This document shows, piece after piece, positions 22,025 to 35,454 of a stretch of 64,000 bases of DNA. The DNA is from Symsagittifera roscoffensis (lineage: Eukaryota; Xenacoelomorpha; Acoela; Convolutidae). The DNA is taken from NCBI RefSeq assembly GCF_963678635.1, contig NC_087066.1, forward strand, positions 35,715,152 to 35,779,151. The letters run 5' to 3'. Each line of letters starts with the position of its first letter. The stretch's first letter is position 1. Under the pieces are notes generated by a model. The model was given only the letters and a program-made list of their open reading frames with translations, made no database searches and was not told the DNA's origin. A program made the position numbers and the translations under genes.

Positions 22025-25000
22025 AAGTGAAGAGCTATAATATAAAACAAAATTACTCTTTTATGCAACAAAGATGAAGCTGTGTTTTAAAATTTGTATT
22101 TTTGTAAGTCAGAGCTCGCATAGACTTTAGATTTTTTCGAGGGGTGTAAGTTTGGAAAAAAAATGTTCAAAAAATTTGAGGATCTATGCTGTAGGTTTAT
22201 CAAATTGTTCTTCCCGCCTTGTCAAACTTGAGATTGCAACCGAATTCAAACTATTTTTCTGCAGACAATATAAACTATGAAAATTGATTTACGATAGTTT
22301 ATTTAGATACGTAAATTGACTTAAAATTGATTGAATGGAATTTTTTTCAAAATCGATTTTTTGCCTAGAAAATCAATTTAAGTCGATTTACATGAATTTT
22401 TTTTAGGGCAGTGAAAACCATCAAAAACTCAACAATATTGATTTTGTTAATTTGATCATACCGTATAATTTAATTTCCAAACTTTTTTCTTTGATAACCC
22501 AGAAAGTCTAACCGAGATAACCGAGAAAATCTGTATAGAATCTGTATAAAATGACACCAAAAACGTTGGCAAAAATAGATTTTAATCGATTTAGAAATGG
22601 TCGTCAAAACGGTTTCCATGCTTTCACCCAAACACTATGAGGAACTTACTCTGCCAAAAATTTTTTAATGCGCAATGTCGTTTTAGGGAATTTTTTTTCA
22701 AAATATTGACAGAAGTTCAGGCAAAATGCTTTCTTCTTTTGTTGCAATGACTGTAACGCTAGGAAGTTGAAGGTTTTTTCGACACTTCATAGATTTCACA
22801 TCATCTACAATGGGTCAATGAAAGAGAAAAAACATTTTTTTTTTTTGGTTTTCAAGAAAGTTCTGGGCATGCAAAACAAGATTTTTAAAATTTTAATGGC
22901 ACCAGCGTACAACCATGAAGCAAAACCGGCTTACCTGTACTGAAGTAATTTCACTTTTTATGCACATCAATGATAGAAACATTAAAAGATCAGAGAGCTT
23001 ATAGCTGAAGGATTTTGAGAGGGAATCATGTGAGTACTATGAGCGAATAGTTTGGTTAGATGATATCCTAAACTAATTGGCGGAGTAATCAAGTTCGAAT
23101 ATCCGGCAGGGCGGATGAGAGCATAATGCACGAGAATAAGTAAAACAGACCAAGAGGTAGAGCTAGAAAGAGGTAAGTGGAACCGAATCAGCAGCATCAG
23201 CCGCCTGTGGGGAGAAATAGGGATATAAAAGCTTCAGCTTAATCTATCCGAGGGGTTTATTAAAATTTATTGCAATATGGACCTAACAGAGAAGCAAGAA
23301 TAGCTGCTGCACTACGTACTGCACAACAGAACAGAACAAGAGAAGAAGAAGTGAATATTCAGCAGCAATTACGCTTAAAATTTGTACCTTCTCTCTTAAT
23401 TCCTTTTTACGTAGCCAAATCCTAGCACGAGGGAAGCGGCCTCCGGATTAAACCAGCGGACTCGATAAAAAGACAGTTGTCCAGCGACCAGGTTATAAGT
23501 GAAAAAAAAATAGAGCGCTTTCTTTTAGGATAACCAAATCTGTAGTCGAAAAAACCTGGACTCAAAATTGAATCCAGTCACAAAAAGCCAACAAAAATCG
23601 GCGAGATTTTTGTAAAAGTGAAAAGCTTCGAAGTACCTGATTACGCGCTTTTGAAATTAATAGAAATTATCTAGTCTTTACCAACTTGACGCATATGACT
23701 AATGTATTTGGTATCAAGCGGGAGCGAGGCCACTGTTTTTTATAATCAAGAAAAGTGCAAACGTACACACAATGCTGATTTAAATTGACCGGCCACAACG
23801 ACAAACATTCGAGTTTGAAAAATCAAACACTATTTTTTCAAACTGGGTTAGGAGTAGATAAAAAGTGAAGAGATCGAAAGTTGCTTAGGTTTTCACCAGA
23901 GTTATTATATTTGCAATTTTTCCCAAAACTTTTAATCAAAAAGCCCCTTACACAGCCCAATAAAGGGTAAAACTTGCGTAAATCTTTGAAATTTGTTTTC
24001 AAGCAAAGATTTTGATTTTTATAAAGTCAAAAAATGACATTTTTGGCTATCAACCTAAAAGATATTTTCTTATACAAACTTTAGAAAGTTATACGCGTCT
24101 AGACCCATTGTTATGTAAGAGGTTTCTTTTGATTTTCTCATCAATTAAGTTGGTAATTTGAGCGTAATTACTTCTTATTTAAAAAATGTCATCACCGCGA
24201 AAATTTTGGGGTTAAAACTTAGTTAAAATCTTCGCGGTGAAAATTTTACCGTATTAATTGCGGTGAAAATGAAGCAACTTTGGTTCTCTTCACGTTTTGT
24301 CTAATCCTAACCCAATTTGGGAAAACCGCGTTTGAATTTTCGAAGGTTGCTATTTTTGTCTGAATAATTTAAATCAGCAATAATTTAAATCAGCAATATA
24401 CACACAAAAATATTTGAAATAATCTAGATCAAAGTTATAGAGTGAAAACCAAATGATTTTTTTTGCATTTCAACTTTTGCATTTCCAAAATTGTTTCCGT
24501 CAGCAACATTTTTGCGAAACCTTAGTTCAGTAAGATGATTCTTTGCTTTTGTTCCGTCGCTTAAAAAAAAAGAAAGAAACCATGTTATAATTATTACAGT
24601 TTATTTGGCCAAACTGTGTATTTTAAGAGTGAAAGCGGATAAAACAAATTTATTGCAGAAAATTTGGCAACTTTTCGTTGATCTTTTTGCTACTTTTGAA
24701 TGCACGAACAAATAACTAAGATTACTTAATGCTTAAAATTGCTTCAAAATCAGAGTTTTTTTTGGTTTTGTTTTTCTGCATTTGGTTTTTGCAAAAAAAT
24801 CACAGCAGCCAACTTTCTTTAGGTCTTTTTGTCATCCATTCTTGTCGGCTAGCTTGTTTTAGCATCAGTTTCCTACTTATAACTCAAAACAATTAGATTT
24901 TGAAAACAAGCGAATGCTTCGAAGAAAAATTGAATTTTTTTCTCGTTTCAATAAAAACCGCTATTGCATCAATACTTATCAACAAAATAATTTTTGCTAA

Positions 25001-28000
25001 GGAACAGCTATCATTTAAAATTATTTGACATTCAAGTTTTAAAATTTTTTCATAGTCTAGGTTATGTAATGATGAAAAAGTTTTTTCACGAAATTGGGAA
25101 CTGACACGTATTCAAATTTAAAACGTTTTAAATTTAAAACAATTCAAGTTTTTTATCGAGACTGTATCAAAATTTTACTTAGCATTGTTTGTATATAATA
25201 ATGTTGGTGTTGATTTGAAAATCAGAAGCTCATCGCAATGAAGACGAGCAAAAACATAATGACAGTGTCCTTAGAAAACCAAAAGATAGCTGGAAAATAT
25301 ATAGCACGAGGCATTGAATTACAGACGCAAACAGCATTGAATTACAGATATGTGAAAGCAAGCCAATCCAAAACGATAGTTTTCCGTGTTTGGAAACCAA
25401 AAGGTTGCTAAACGCATTCAATGTCCGACTTAAAGTTTTAATATGGAGGTTCAACACCTTGATATAAATTAGCACAACTTTTAGGGACAAAATTAATTCA
25501 AATTGTTTCCACAAATTTGATCCGTGAATTGAAAAGGTCTAGTCTTTAGATAAGCATGCAAAAAAAATTGTGTTTAAATAATCTTGATATTTTGAAATTT
25601 CACTTTTTCGACCATCAATTTAGGCAGTTATTTTGTGATTGAGTAATTTTTTTCTGCCGGAAACAATCAAATACTGCATTCAAACATTGCATGGTGTCAA
25701 TGAATTTATAGTAAAACAAACTTTTCCTGATAAATCCAAAAAAACATCCAAAAATTGTAGATCTTTTGACTGATGCCCTTAACTTGGAAAAAATGTGCTT
25801 GGACAAAACGGCATCAATGAAGTATTGTCACTTTACTCGTTTAAGAATCTGTCGTTTAGGCATATTCTTATGATTGCGTTTTCTCCTAATTCAGGTTGAA
25901 CGTTAGATTGGGGAACGTAGTCTAGGGAACGGTAGATTGAGGGTTCGAACTCCTCAGCGGCTATGATAGTAAATAAGGAGGAGCTCTAACTCGACTTCTA
26001 GCTTGATCGTAACAAAGCTCGACGAGTTCTGGTTACAATAGTGGTACCAAAATAACTCTAAACTCCAAAAAACTTGCAAATGATCAGTTAATGCTTGCCA
26101 CTAGCGCATCTGCGATTCGCACGAACCACAATTAGTATTTAATTACAAGCAACAATCAAAACATGGTCTTTTGAACAATTTTTACTTTATATAGAAAATT
26201 AGGAAAATATGTTTTTAAGGAAGCTGTGCTCAATAATTTTGGAATTTGAGTTTAGGTGACAATAGTAGTAGCAAAAACTTTTAGTTGTTAAAAAAGCAAA
26301 AAAGCACAAGTTTTTTGCAAAGGAGCGCGTGGCAGCATAAATTGATAGCTATTTTAGAATCCAAAATATTGCCTATGAACAATACCAAAATGCGTTCCAG
26401 TACTGAGTAAAGTCTCCAGTTTAAGTACTATGGCTTCAGATTACGAAAAGCTTAGATTACGAAGCTTCTGGATTAGTAGCTTTTCGAAGTGCTGAAACTT
26501 TTTATAGATGAGTTGATCTGTCAATTTGCCACGAAAAACACTTCATTAAGTTTCCATAAAAGTAACACCAAAGTGTCTGAAATTTCTTCTTCGCATAATT
26601 TCATTTTAGGTTTTCCAAATATGTTCACGTTATCACAATTATAACAGCAACTATTCACAAATAGCTTTTAGAAAAATCAGGGCTTTTTGAAAACTAAAGG
26701 CTCTGGTAAAGATCAAAGCTTTTAAACCCGGATCTAATAAATATTGCCGCACTAAAAAATCAAATATTATAAAATCTAAGAACGAAGTACCTATATGCAT
26801 TTCTGGGGAATGACTCTGAAAGTTTCGTACTGTTTGTTTGTACATTTTAAAATCTGAATTTTTCTTATTCTAATCTAGTAATAGGGTAAAACTTACTTAC
26901 CACAGAGTCAAGAATTGAGCTAAATATATTTGCTAATCATAAAAAATAATAGGACCCGGAATTGCGCAGTAAAAACAACCAGCCTGCAGTCAAGGAGACG
27001 CTGTTAGACAAAAAGAGTTCAAAACAAAGACCCGGATAAACTGGTCGACCTCAAATGGAATATTCTCCAGAGAACAGAGCTACTACTCTGTTGATGGGCA
27101 CTTTCCAGCTGCGGAGCTGAATGGCAGATCGCAAATTATTGTGAAGGAAAGTTGGTACTGGGCTACTATACAGGTTGATGTGCCGATTGTTGACGTGCCA
27201 AACAGCTGGATTACGTCCAGTTTCGGTTCAGAATGTGTCCACACGGGGAACAGATTATAGTAGTACTATTGGACCGATAGTGTCGCTATATTTTGTATAA
27301 ACTTGCTCAATACAAGGCCCACTGGGTCCTGAAAAGGGGCAATTTGGGTAGACTAGCTAGAAAGGGAACTGGGGGCTAAAAATAATTAAACTATTCGGTA
27401 TGTCAGGGCACTTGAAGTCGCAATGGCGCAGCAAATAGAGCCCGGAGCAAATATGAACTCCTTTCAGCAACTTCTTTTTACTCTGTTTGAGTCTCTATGC
27501 CCCGTGGAGAAATCTATCTGTGTTCAATTTGGACTACTTTGTGGAACAGTCCCAGGGCTGATCAAACACGACTCACTGGACAACGGGGTCTATGTTGTAG
27601 GTTGAGTTCAATTGGGGCACCACGGTTGAGTTAATTCGCGAGGGGAATCAAAAAGGACGAACTTTGCTGCAACTTGCATTTCGTTCGTTCCTTAGGGACT
27701 TATAGGTTGACTGGTAATATTTTGGGGATTATTTAAGAACTAAACTGAAATGTGAATAAAAACAAAAAACAGTTATATGAAGAAATCCGTTTTGAAGTAC
27801 TACAAAAATAAGCGACTCCTCTTACAGTCAGAATATTTCGATAGAGCTGCTGGCTGTGTCAAATAAATCGGGCACTTTTGCTTCTTTTGCAGTGGTGTGT
27901 CAAGTATATAAGCATGCTTTGTTCTTTGTGGGTTTTCCCAAAATCTAATGAGAACCATAAATCCGTAAACCCATAATGGATTTATACCAGAATGATAATT

Positions 28001-29089
28001 TCTGGAGAGTTACTCGAAAATTTACTAAACTGAGGTACCAATGGCACCAATGTATGTAGGCAATCAACCCGCACAAGCGCTTCAGCTGGTTAAAGTACAA
28101 CTTTCATGTTAGTTTCGGGTAAACTTACAGGCTCCAAGTATTTTTATGTCGTTTGATCCCTGAAGTCATTACAAAATGAGCCTGCCAATGGGAACTAATT
28201 TTTCTGCAAAAGGGTTTTTGAGGGACTTTGAACATAATAATTGAATTGACTCTCAACGCCGCGTCAATGCATTTTATTCTGGGCAAATTGAAATCAGACA
28301 AATACAAAGAATGAATTCATTCTAAAATTGTTCGGGTATTTTCAGTGCAACAAGTGAATTGTTGTAGTATGCCCATACCACGTGTAGTGTGGGGCAATTG
28401 AAGCGGAGGAAATGGGCAATAAATGTGCTAGGCGCCGCAGCAGGTATGGCGTGTAGAGTGTCAAACTGAAGGAATGGTAGTTGTACGGAATGGAATGTCT
28501 ATGAGAAGAGCAGAGTTGAGTTGAAGTTGAAAGGAGAAAGAAAAGCATAAAAGAGATATTGAATTTTATAGCGGGTAGTAGTCCTGAATTCAGGTTCAGT
28601 CTCAAAATATAGAGGATATGCATTGAACACAACACGGAAGGAACAGGAAGGAAAGATTAGGGCTATTTCTACTTTCCCATTCAAAGACCCCCTCGCGATT
28701 CACATGCCAATTCTTATACATTATACGCATTACTAGCACTACTATTATAGTCTATGGTTCAACTTCCACTTGCTTGATTATGAAATTAAACGCACCATGC
28801 TATTATACCATTTCAATTTGAATAATACCAAAAACTGCGCAAGTCATTTGCTGAAAAGTGAAGTTGTCGCCAAAGAAACAGTCCCAAGTGTTAGTTCAGC
28901 ACATCAAAAAGTCAAAATATCAGAATCAGAATCAACTTTCGTGCAACAGAACACTGATCCACTTTGCAATTTCTGCTTTCCTGTGATATGTCTAAGAGTG
29001 CACAAATTGTGGACCTATTATGCTATCCCCTTCATTCCTTTTCAATCTTGAAATTTCTGAAGAAAGAAATCTGGACAAAAATGATGTTT
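22025..29089. other. Gene-poor AT-rich stretch
   Basis: About 7 kb with no convincing exon, RNA gene or recognisable element protein on either strand. Two weak B-box-like sites stand out: AAGTTCGAATATCC near 23091 and GAGGGTTCGAACTCCTC near 25938. The latter folds into a T-arm-like hairpin, but I cannot build a full tRNA around either. Both may be SINE remnants. Confidence 0.45.
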
Positions 29090-29230
29090 TTAGACACTTT
29101 TTTGAAGATTTTGGCCAGAAATTTGCATATTTTGGCGCGCGCTTCCCCCTCAAAAGGCAATTTTAGAAAAATCAGAATTAGGGAGGGTGGTTAAAATTTC
29201 CCCTCACCCTCCTCACGCTACTGCTATCAA
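29090..29230. repeat. Fragment related to the 14786-15045 repeat
   Basis: Shares TTTTGGCGCGCGCTTCCCCCTCAAAA and the T-rich flank with the SLC8-intron repeat and ends CCTCCTCACGCTACTGCT. It is the second copy of this dispersed family in the window. Confidence 0.45.
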
Positions 29231-30220
29231 TACCCATATGTTTCGTCCATATGGGATTGAGGTGGCTAGAAGAAAACCAACTTAAAAGAAACCCCACTGG
29301 TTTTGTCACGTAGCCGGATGTTCCCTAAATTGAATATGCTCTGTTTCACTGTTTGTCATTTCCTTCATATCAGAGGATAAACAACTTTGTGTCTTAGGAA
29401 AGGTATTTGCACTCAACGGAACAATATACACGCTTCAGTGATTGAAGCTCCAAGTTTTGATTAAGCTAAGTGCGTTTTAAGACCAGCTATTAGCCTATAC
29501 TTCTCTTTTCTCCAATGTTGAAATTCTTATTAGAGTTTTTATTACTACCTCCCCTCACTATAGTAGCCAGCAATAAATTCAACTACTATTTCAAAAATTA
29601 AGCACATACGAACTTGGTACCTTCTAAGTGATCCCCTTTGCGATGGGAATGGTGGGAGTGAGAACCAACACGATCCCACAATTTAGTCATCCTTGCTCAA
29701 CCACTGATGTACGAATGAAATTAAAATTATGTGCCTTTTATGCGTATTTCCGATCATCTGAGTGCAAATTCTCAATGGAAAGATTAAGACAGTACGAGCC
29801 AAAACAGTACAAGTGGAGGTCAAAACTGATTAAAATGGTGAAAACTGATTAAACTCAGACAAGGTCAACTAGTGGTCACAAACTAATTAATTAATCAGTA
29901 ATTAGCTAACTGGTACTTTTGTGATGCTTAGTTTGTCATGTCACTTATATTCACTTTCTCAATTTGTTTTTTAACAATCACTAACTCTTGTCAATCCTCA
30001 GTTCAGACCTCAGACTCTCTCTCAGTCTCTAACACCAGCCCTTAAGGTATTTGCTCTAACTCTAAATCTTAACACAAAACGAGTAACCCACATCAATAAA
30101 AAAGTCTTGCAAATTAATTGAGTCATTTTTATTGCCGCTCGTCCTAATTTGAGTTATGAATTATTTGAACTCGGAATGATTGTTTGAAGCAGAGTTAATT
30201 GAATTTCAATTTTTAAAACC
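29231..30220. other. Intergenic, no gene recognised
   Basis: AT-rich. The open frame at 29628-29852 has no recognisable domain. Nothing else was supported. Confidence 0.4.
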
Positions 30221-30744
30221 AACAAGACTGCTCGTATCAGGGCGAAGCCCTGAATGTTCCGACTGCCTTTTAAGGTTTATGGAGCAGCAGTAATAACATA
30301 AAAAAATAATTGAAATAAAATAAAATGAGAAATTTTTTTAATGAAAATCATCACCCCACACGCCATATAAAGTACAAAAAGATAGATTTCGTTCCTTGTA
30401 AGAAATCAATTATGGCAAATAAGCTTCGTTCAACCAATTTGGAACGGTTTATACGACGGATTAAATCTCCTCTTACGCGTTACTAGCGAAAATTATATCG
30501 CGCATTAATTGTCCCAAATTGGTCAAAATGGCCAAAATGGCAATGTTTAGAACCTCATAACTTTTCGAAAAATGATCACAGGTGAAATGTCTTTTCAAAT
30601 TTGAGCTCAGGACAACAATAGCTTTCGAATGATAAAAAAAAATTCAGTCAAAAATGGCTGGTTAAAAAGTCGAAATTTGTCTGAAGAAAAAAAAACCCAC
30701 CCCGAGCACAAATATTCCGTTACTTTCGTATCAAAAGTCGGAAC
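30221..30744 (+). repeat. Dispersed ~520-bp repeat, copy C
   Basis: Near full length with AAGACTGCTCGTATCAGGGC at the start and CGTATCAAAAGTCGGAAC at the end. The 5' hairpin and the block ACCTCATAACTTTTCGAAAAATGATCACAGG are well kept. The central palindrome is eroded (AGCGAAAATTATATCGCGC). Confidence 0.85.
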
Positions 30745-31953
30745 AATAATTTGGTTAAATTGACGAAAATCATCACACTACTATCTCTGATACCATGTGC
30801 AACCAGATAAAACACTTGATTTAGATAGATTTATTGCTTCAATTTTTATGATTTTATTCATTAAAACAGTATGCAGTAAATTTATAAAACTAACACACCC
30901 ACAAAATTCTATACTAGAAGTGTCTTATAACCCTTACTACCCAGTTTTTTTACTAAAAAAGTAACATAATCCGGAGTTAATCATAATCAGTTGCTGTGCA
31001 GTTAGCAAAGAAAGTTCTGAACCAAAATTTTTGATGTAAAGGAAATCGAGCAAGAAAAACCACTTTTCTCAACATGTTCTTTTTTTATTTGAATTGGTTT
31101 ATTGAGACGATGTATAAGCTAAACTAAAAGAAAAAAAATTTGAAAAAGAAATGAAATCAGAGTTCGCTCCAAATTAATGTCGTCGTGCTATTAAAAACTG
31201 AAAAACGGGACATTTCAGAAATGCTTTTCTCGACCCATATAATAAATTTTTTTCTTTTGAAATCCAAAGTACGATCTATGATATTTCACTTAGACCTCAG
31301 AAAATGAGTGTTTTTGAGATACTTAAATATAGGCAATAAACTTAAGCTAAATCATAATTGCTTCCCGTCGCTAAAATGGTGTTGTCGGAGCAACAAGGAT
31401 GGCCGATTTTACAAAGGCAGGAAATTTCGGCCAAAAAAGTTTTCCAAAAGAATCTCTATTTTTTGTAATTCGATTTAGCTATTTGCGTCGTGTGGATAGA
31501 TATACCAAAACCTTAAAACTTTTCTACTAGGCGTATTTGCCCAAATAAAAACAAGAGTATAAAACAACACGTTTTGAAAAAATTGAAATATTTTTCTTTC
31601 AAAAACTTTTGTGGAGTTCTTTTGAGTCTCTTAAATTAGCGAAGCGCTTTTAAACTTATTCGATATTCGAAAACTCATTTTTCTAAAAATAAAACATTTT
31701 TTCAGCGCTTTAAAAAACCAATTTTCAATTTCGATTAGAAAAAAAACATTATCACACAAGATGTAACAAAGAGACTAATGGCAAACCACATTATTCTCGT
31801 ACAAGGAACGAAAATGATCCTCAGCATTTTCGAAAACGCTGGGGTCGACTGTATGCCCAAAGACACAACAAAAACGGAAGATTTGACTCTCAGTTGCTCC
31901 GATTGCAGTTTTTTTGCTATTTTTAAATTCCCAATAATTCAACCAATAATACG
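30745..31953. other. Intergenic, no gene recognised
   Basis: AT-rich, with long A and T runs. No coding or RNA signal that I can support. Confidence 0.4.
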
Positions 31954-32202
31954 GGGGCGTTCAACAGTACCGAAAAACAACTGTGCCGAAAGTGGAAAAG
32001 TGTTCAACCGTGCCTAAAATTGATGATTTTTGGAACTGTTGAAGAATAATTTTGATTTTGGCACTCTTGTACTTCGGCACTGTTGAACGCCCCTCTGAAG
32101 GCATCACAACAGTGCCGAAATACAACAGTGCCGAACATAACTTCATTGTTGAACACTTTTCACTTTTGGCACAGTTGTATTTCGGCATTGCTGTACTGCC
32201 CC
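31954..32202. repeat. Foldback element with ~55-bp inverted arms
   Basis: The left arm 31954-32008 (GGGGCGTTCAACAGTACCGA...) and right arm 32148-32202 are reverse complements with few mismatches. Inside is a further inverted pair, TTCGGCACTGTTGAACGCCCC against CAACAGTGCCGAA at about 32073-32135. The arms share the unit CAACAGTGCCGAAATACAAC, so one terminus appears to be present four times. No ORF. Confidence 0.75.
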
Positions 32203-32449
32203 AATTATACTTAAGCAATCGAATCTGTCTATACTACGTTTATCTAATAATGAATGCGCTGTTTTTTACGATAATCAAATGTTCTGTCAAATCATAAGTA
32301 TTTAGACAATTGTGATATAAAGTAAACTTTCATTTGTTTTTGCACCTTTGGGCGTTGTGAGAATAATTAAAATGTTCAATCCAAAAAAAAACATTAAGTA
32401 TTTTTTAACAATTTGGTGAAAAAAAAACATGAAATAAATCTAAGATTAT

Positions 32450-33600
32450 AACCCGGGTCGAGGTCTCAGACTCAAGTCTAGATTTCGCGACAAACTTTTG
32501 GCATGTTCAGACTTTCCAGACCAACATAAGGCATGTTCAGATTTTCGCGACCAAAACCTGGCAGTTTCAGACTTTCGCGACGATGATGATCCGTCGCGAC
32601 TTCCGCGACCGAAGCGGAGGTGGTGCGACAAAAACATCGCGAATCATATTTGGTATGCCCAGACTCTCGCGACCAAGATTTACCATTTCCAGACTTTCGC
32701 AACCGAAAAATTCAGGCGTGACGTTCGCGACCAAGTCGGATACGGCGCGAACCTGTGGCTCAGGAAACGGCGCGACCGGCGCGACCAAACATTTTCAGAC
32801 GATTCAGACCGAGATGGAAACGGTGCGACTTTCCAGACCAACATGGAGACGGCGCGACTATACAAAAGTTTTTCAGGGCCTTCGCGACCGAGTTGGTTAC
32901 GGCGCGACTCAGAAAACGGCGCGACTCAAGAAGTAACGGCGCGACAGGCTTGGCCAGCGCGAACAAAAATTGCAGTTTCAAGACATTCGCGACCGAGGTG
33001 GAGATGGCGCGACTTTCCAGAGAGAGGCGGAGACGGCGCGATTATCCAGAACGGGGCGGAGACGGCGACCATGAAATTATTCCTTGCGACCAAGGTGGAT
33101 ATCGTGCGACTTTCCAGACCAGGGTGGAGACGGCATGACTTTTCAGATCAAGGCGAAGACGGCGCGACTTTCCAGACCAGGACGGAGACGGCGCGACCAT
33201 GAATAAATTCCTCGCGATCGTGCTGGAAGCGGCGCGAATTTTGCGTTCTGAATGGAGACAACGCGACTTTACAGACCAAGGCGGAGATGGCGCGACTTTT
33301 TATACCAAGGCGGAGAAGGCGCGACTTTCCAGATCGGGCGACCAAGAATCAATTCCTCGCGACCAAGGTGGATACGGTGCAATTTTCCAGAGCAAAGCGG
33401 AGACGGCACGAGCAAGAATCAATTCTTCGCGTTCAGAGTCGGGACGGCCCAGACTTAGGCGGATACGGCGCAAATTTTCAGATCAAGGCGGAGATAGCGC
33501 GGCCAAGAATCAAATTCTCGTGACCATGGTGGAGACGGCGCGACTTCCGAGACCAAGGCGCAGACGATGCGACTTTTCAGACCAAGGTAAAGACAGACTA
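32450..33600. repeat. GC-rich 29-30-bp tandem repeat array
   Basis: Units of 29 bases such as GCGCGACTTTCCAGACCAGG plus ACGGAGACG repeat from ~32800 to ~33580. A related 30-base form (GGCATGTTCAGACTTTCGCG...) fills 32490-32720. The block is clearly richer in GC than its surroundings and full of CG dinucleotides. Several long open frames cross it on both strands (for example 32498-33202 +), but they are repetitive, rich in R, D and T, and shift frame with the unit, so I treat them as artefacts. Confidence 0.88.
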
Positions 33601-34559
33601 TCCGGCAATTTTAATCAAAAGAAAAATAATTAAATGAGTAAAATCACTTAAAAAACGATTAGTATTGACTACAAAAACTTTTGTAACCTTTTAAAATACG
33701 ATTCTTTTTCAGATTAGAAAAAAAAATAAAATTTAGCTAATTAGGCTTTTCTTAGATTTGAAAATGATATGTCATTTCTGAAAAATTCTCAAAAGTTTTC
33801 TTACCAGCGTACATCAATTCAGGTTTTCTAAATCATCAAATAAGTGATCGAACAAAAAAATTCTTCTTCAAACTGCAAGATAACTGTAAACTTTAAAAAA
33901 AAAAACCTTTTTGTGTGTGAATTCTACAATTTTGGAATAATATACTAGAAAATAATATCTCGCCAACGCTCTTACATAAAATACAATTGTGTTCAGACAT
34001 AAGTTGTGTTTTGATAAACTGTACCTTCATAATGAATTTGTGGCAGCCTATGGAAAGATTTTTATTGCCTATGTTAAAGATAATTTATTTTAAAATGACA
34101 ATTAGCCACATTATTTTTGAAAAAATTTCAATGTTGTTTTAATTACTAAGCTTATCAATTGCTACCAACACTGAATTTTTTGAAAGTTTGTATGGGAATT
34201 GATATATAACCAGATTTTTTGAGGTTTCTGATGACCGGTAGTGGACATTTGTGGACCAAAAAATCCACTCCTTTCAAACAAAATTTCTCAAGACGGAGAT
34301 AAGCTAAGCTAAGACAGACGCGAAGATTATCTCCAACCAACTAGATAGGGCAAGAGATGTGATACAAAGAGAAAAAAATTAGGATCGACCATTCGGCCTG
34401 ACAAATCAGATATCGGTGACAACCATAGATGATATAGATTTACCATATCGGATTCAGCAACCTTGTCATTGGTATCAAAACATCTGGTCAGGGCTAAGTT
34501 CACAGAGACACACTTTCTCGATGATCTCGACTTTTTCTTCTCAGATCTCAAACATCGGA
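33601..34559. other. Intergenic, no gene recognised
   Basis: AT-rich flank between the tandem array and the first Penelope-like fragment. A short minus frame at 34327-34551 is not recognisable. Confidence 0.4.
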
Positions 34560-35235
34560 AAAACCCCGGGAAGCTCTTGATAAGATTGAGGACGCGGCAA
34601 CACCCTACAGTAAACTGCGTAAGCTAGTGAAACAGACATCATCGAACAATGGCTTCGAAAAAACGAGAAATTACACCAAGGGCAACGGTCTAGTGGCAGT
34701 GCTTTTGACAAGGGGGTTTTTTTCTATGCAATGAGGAAAACAATTTTTGAATTATATTTTGAGGGGTTGCTTGATCCGAATCAATTCAGTGAAAAGACAG
34801 CAATGACTGACTTTTGATAATTGAGAGTGAAAAATATACGAAAAAAAAACTATTGGCTATGAAAAAAAGAGACGAAATTAGTGAAAATTTCTACAATAGG
34901 TTAAGGTCAAGTCAACGGGTGACCAACCCAACAGATTTTACGGCCCGGCCAAATCACACAAAATGGACACACCATTGAGACCAATCCTGTTACTCCCTGG
35001 TAGTTCGTATGATTAATCGAACAGGATCCTCGAAATATTTGTTGAGGATCTGGAGGGCTCCAACGTTAAAACAATCTCATTGGATGCCAGGATGATTGTA
35101 GAAAGTACTGAGTTGAAGCCTGAGAATCTCTTGATGGAAGATATTTATACACAAATATCTCACTCAAGTAAGCATTTTTACAGTGGTTAGAAAGCTACTT
35201 GAGAAGAAACAAACCACCGGAAGTCAAGAAAGAGC
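34560..35235 (+). pseudogene. Penelope-like element, fragment A
   Basis: With frameshifts and stops, the plus strand reads pieces that match the better copy at 37368-40560: KGNGLVAVLLTRG-like (from 34680) and the segment encoding LYGPAKSHKMDTPLRPILLL-like residues around 34940-35000. The second is the PLE reverse-transcriptase motif 'YGL.K.HK....LRPI.S'. It is truncated and heavily mutated. A second copy of the same segment occurs from 35455, so fragments A and B are tandem. Confidence 0.65.
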
Positions 35236-35454
35236 ATGAAAACTCTACTGAAAATGGCTATCAGCAAGATGCATTCTAAGTCCAATGAAAATTGGTTTAA
35301 ACAAAAATATGGATTTTCCTCTCTGGAAATAGCTTTAGCAAATCTTTGGTTAAAAAACTATAAACATGCACTGAGAATTGACTACACCCAAAAATTGCAT
35401 AAAAAAGTGCCCTCAATGCAACAAACAAGTTTCCTACAGGTCAAAAAGGGTATC

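Noticed and set aside
25890-25975. GAGGGTTCGAACTCCTC as a tRNA T-arm
   Set aside because: The T-arm hairpin is good, but no D-arm, anticodon arm or acceptor stem can be placed around it; at most a SINE remnant.
32498-33202. A 234-codon plus-strand open frame, Arg/Asp/Thr-rich
   Set aside because: It lies wholly in the 29-30-bp tandem array, similar frames exist on both strands, and there is no start context or domain.
32450-33600. CRISPR-like array of ~29-bp repeats
   Set aside because: Units are directly adjacent and diverge gradually with no unique spacers, and the window is eukaryotic; it is a minisatellite.
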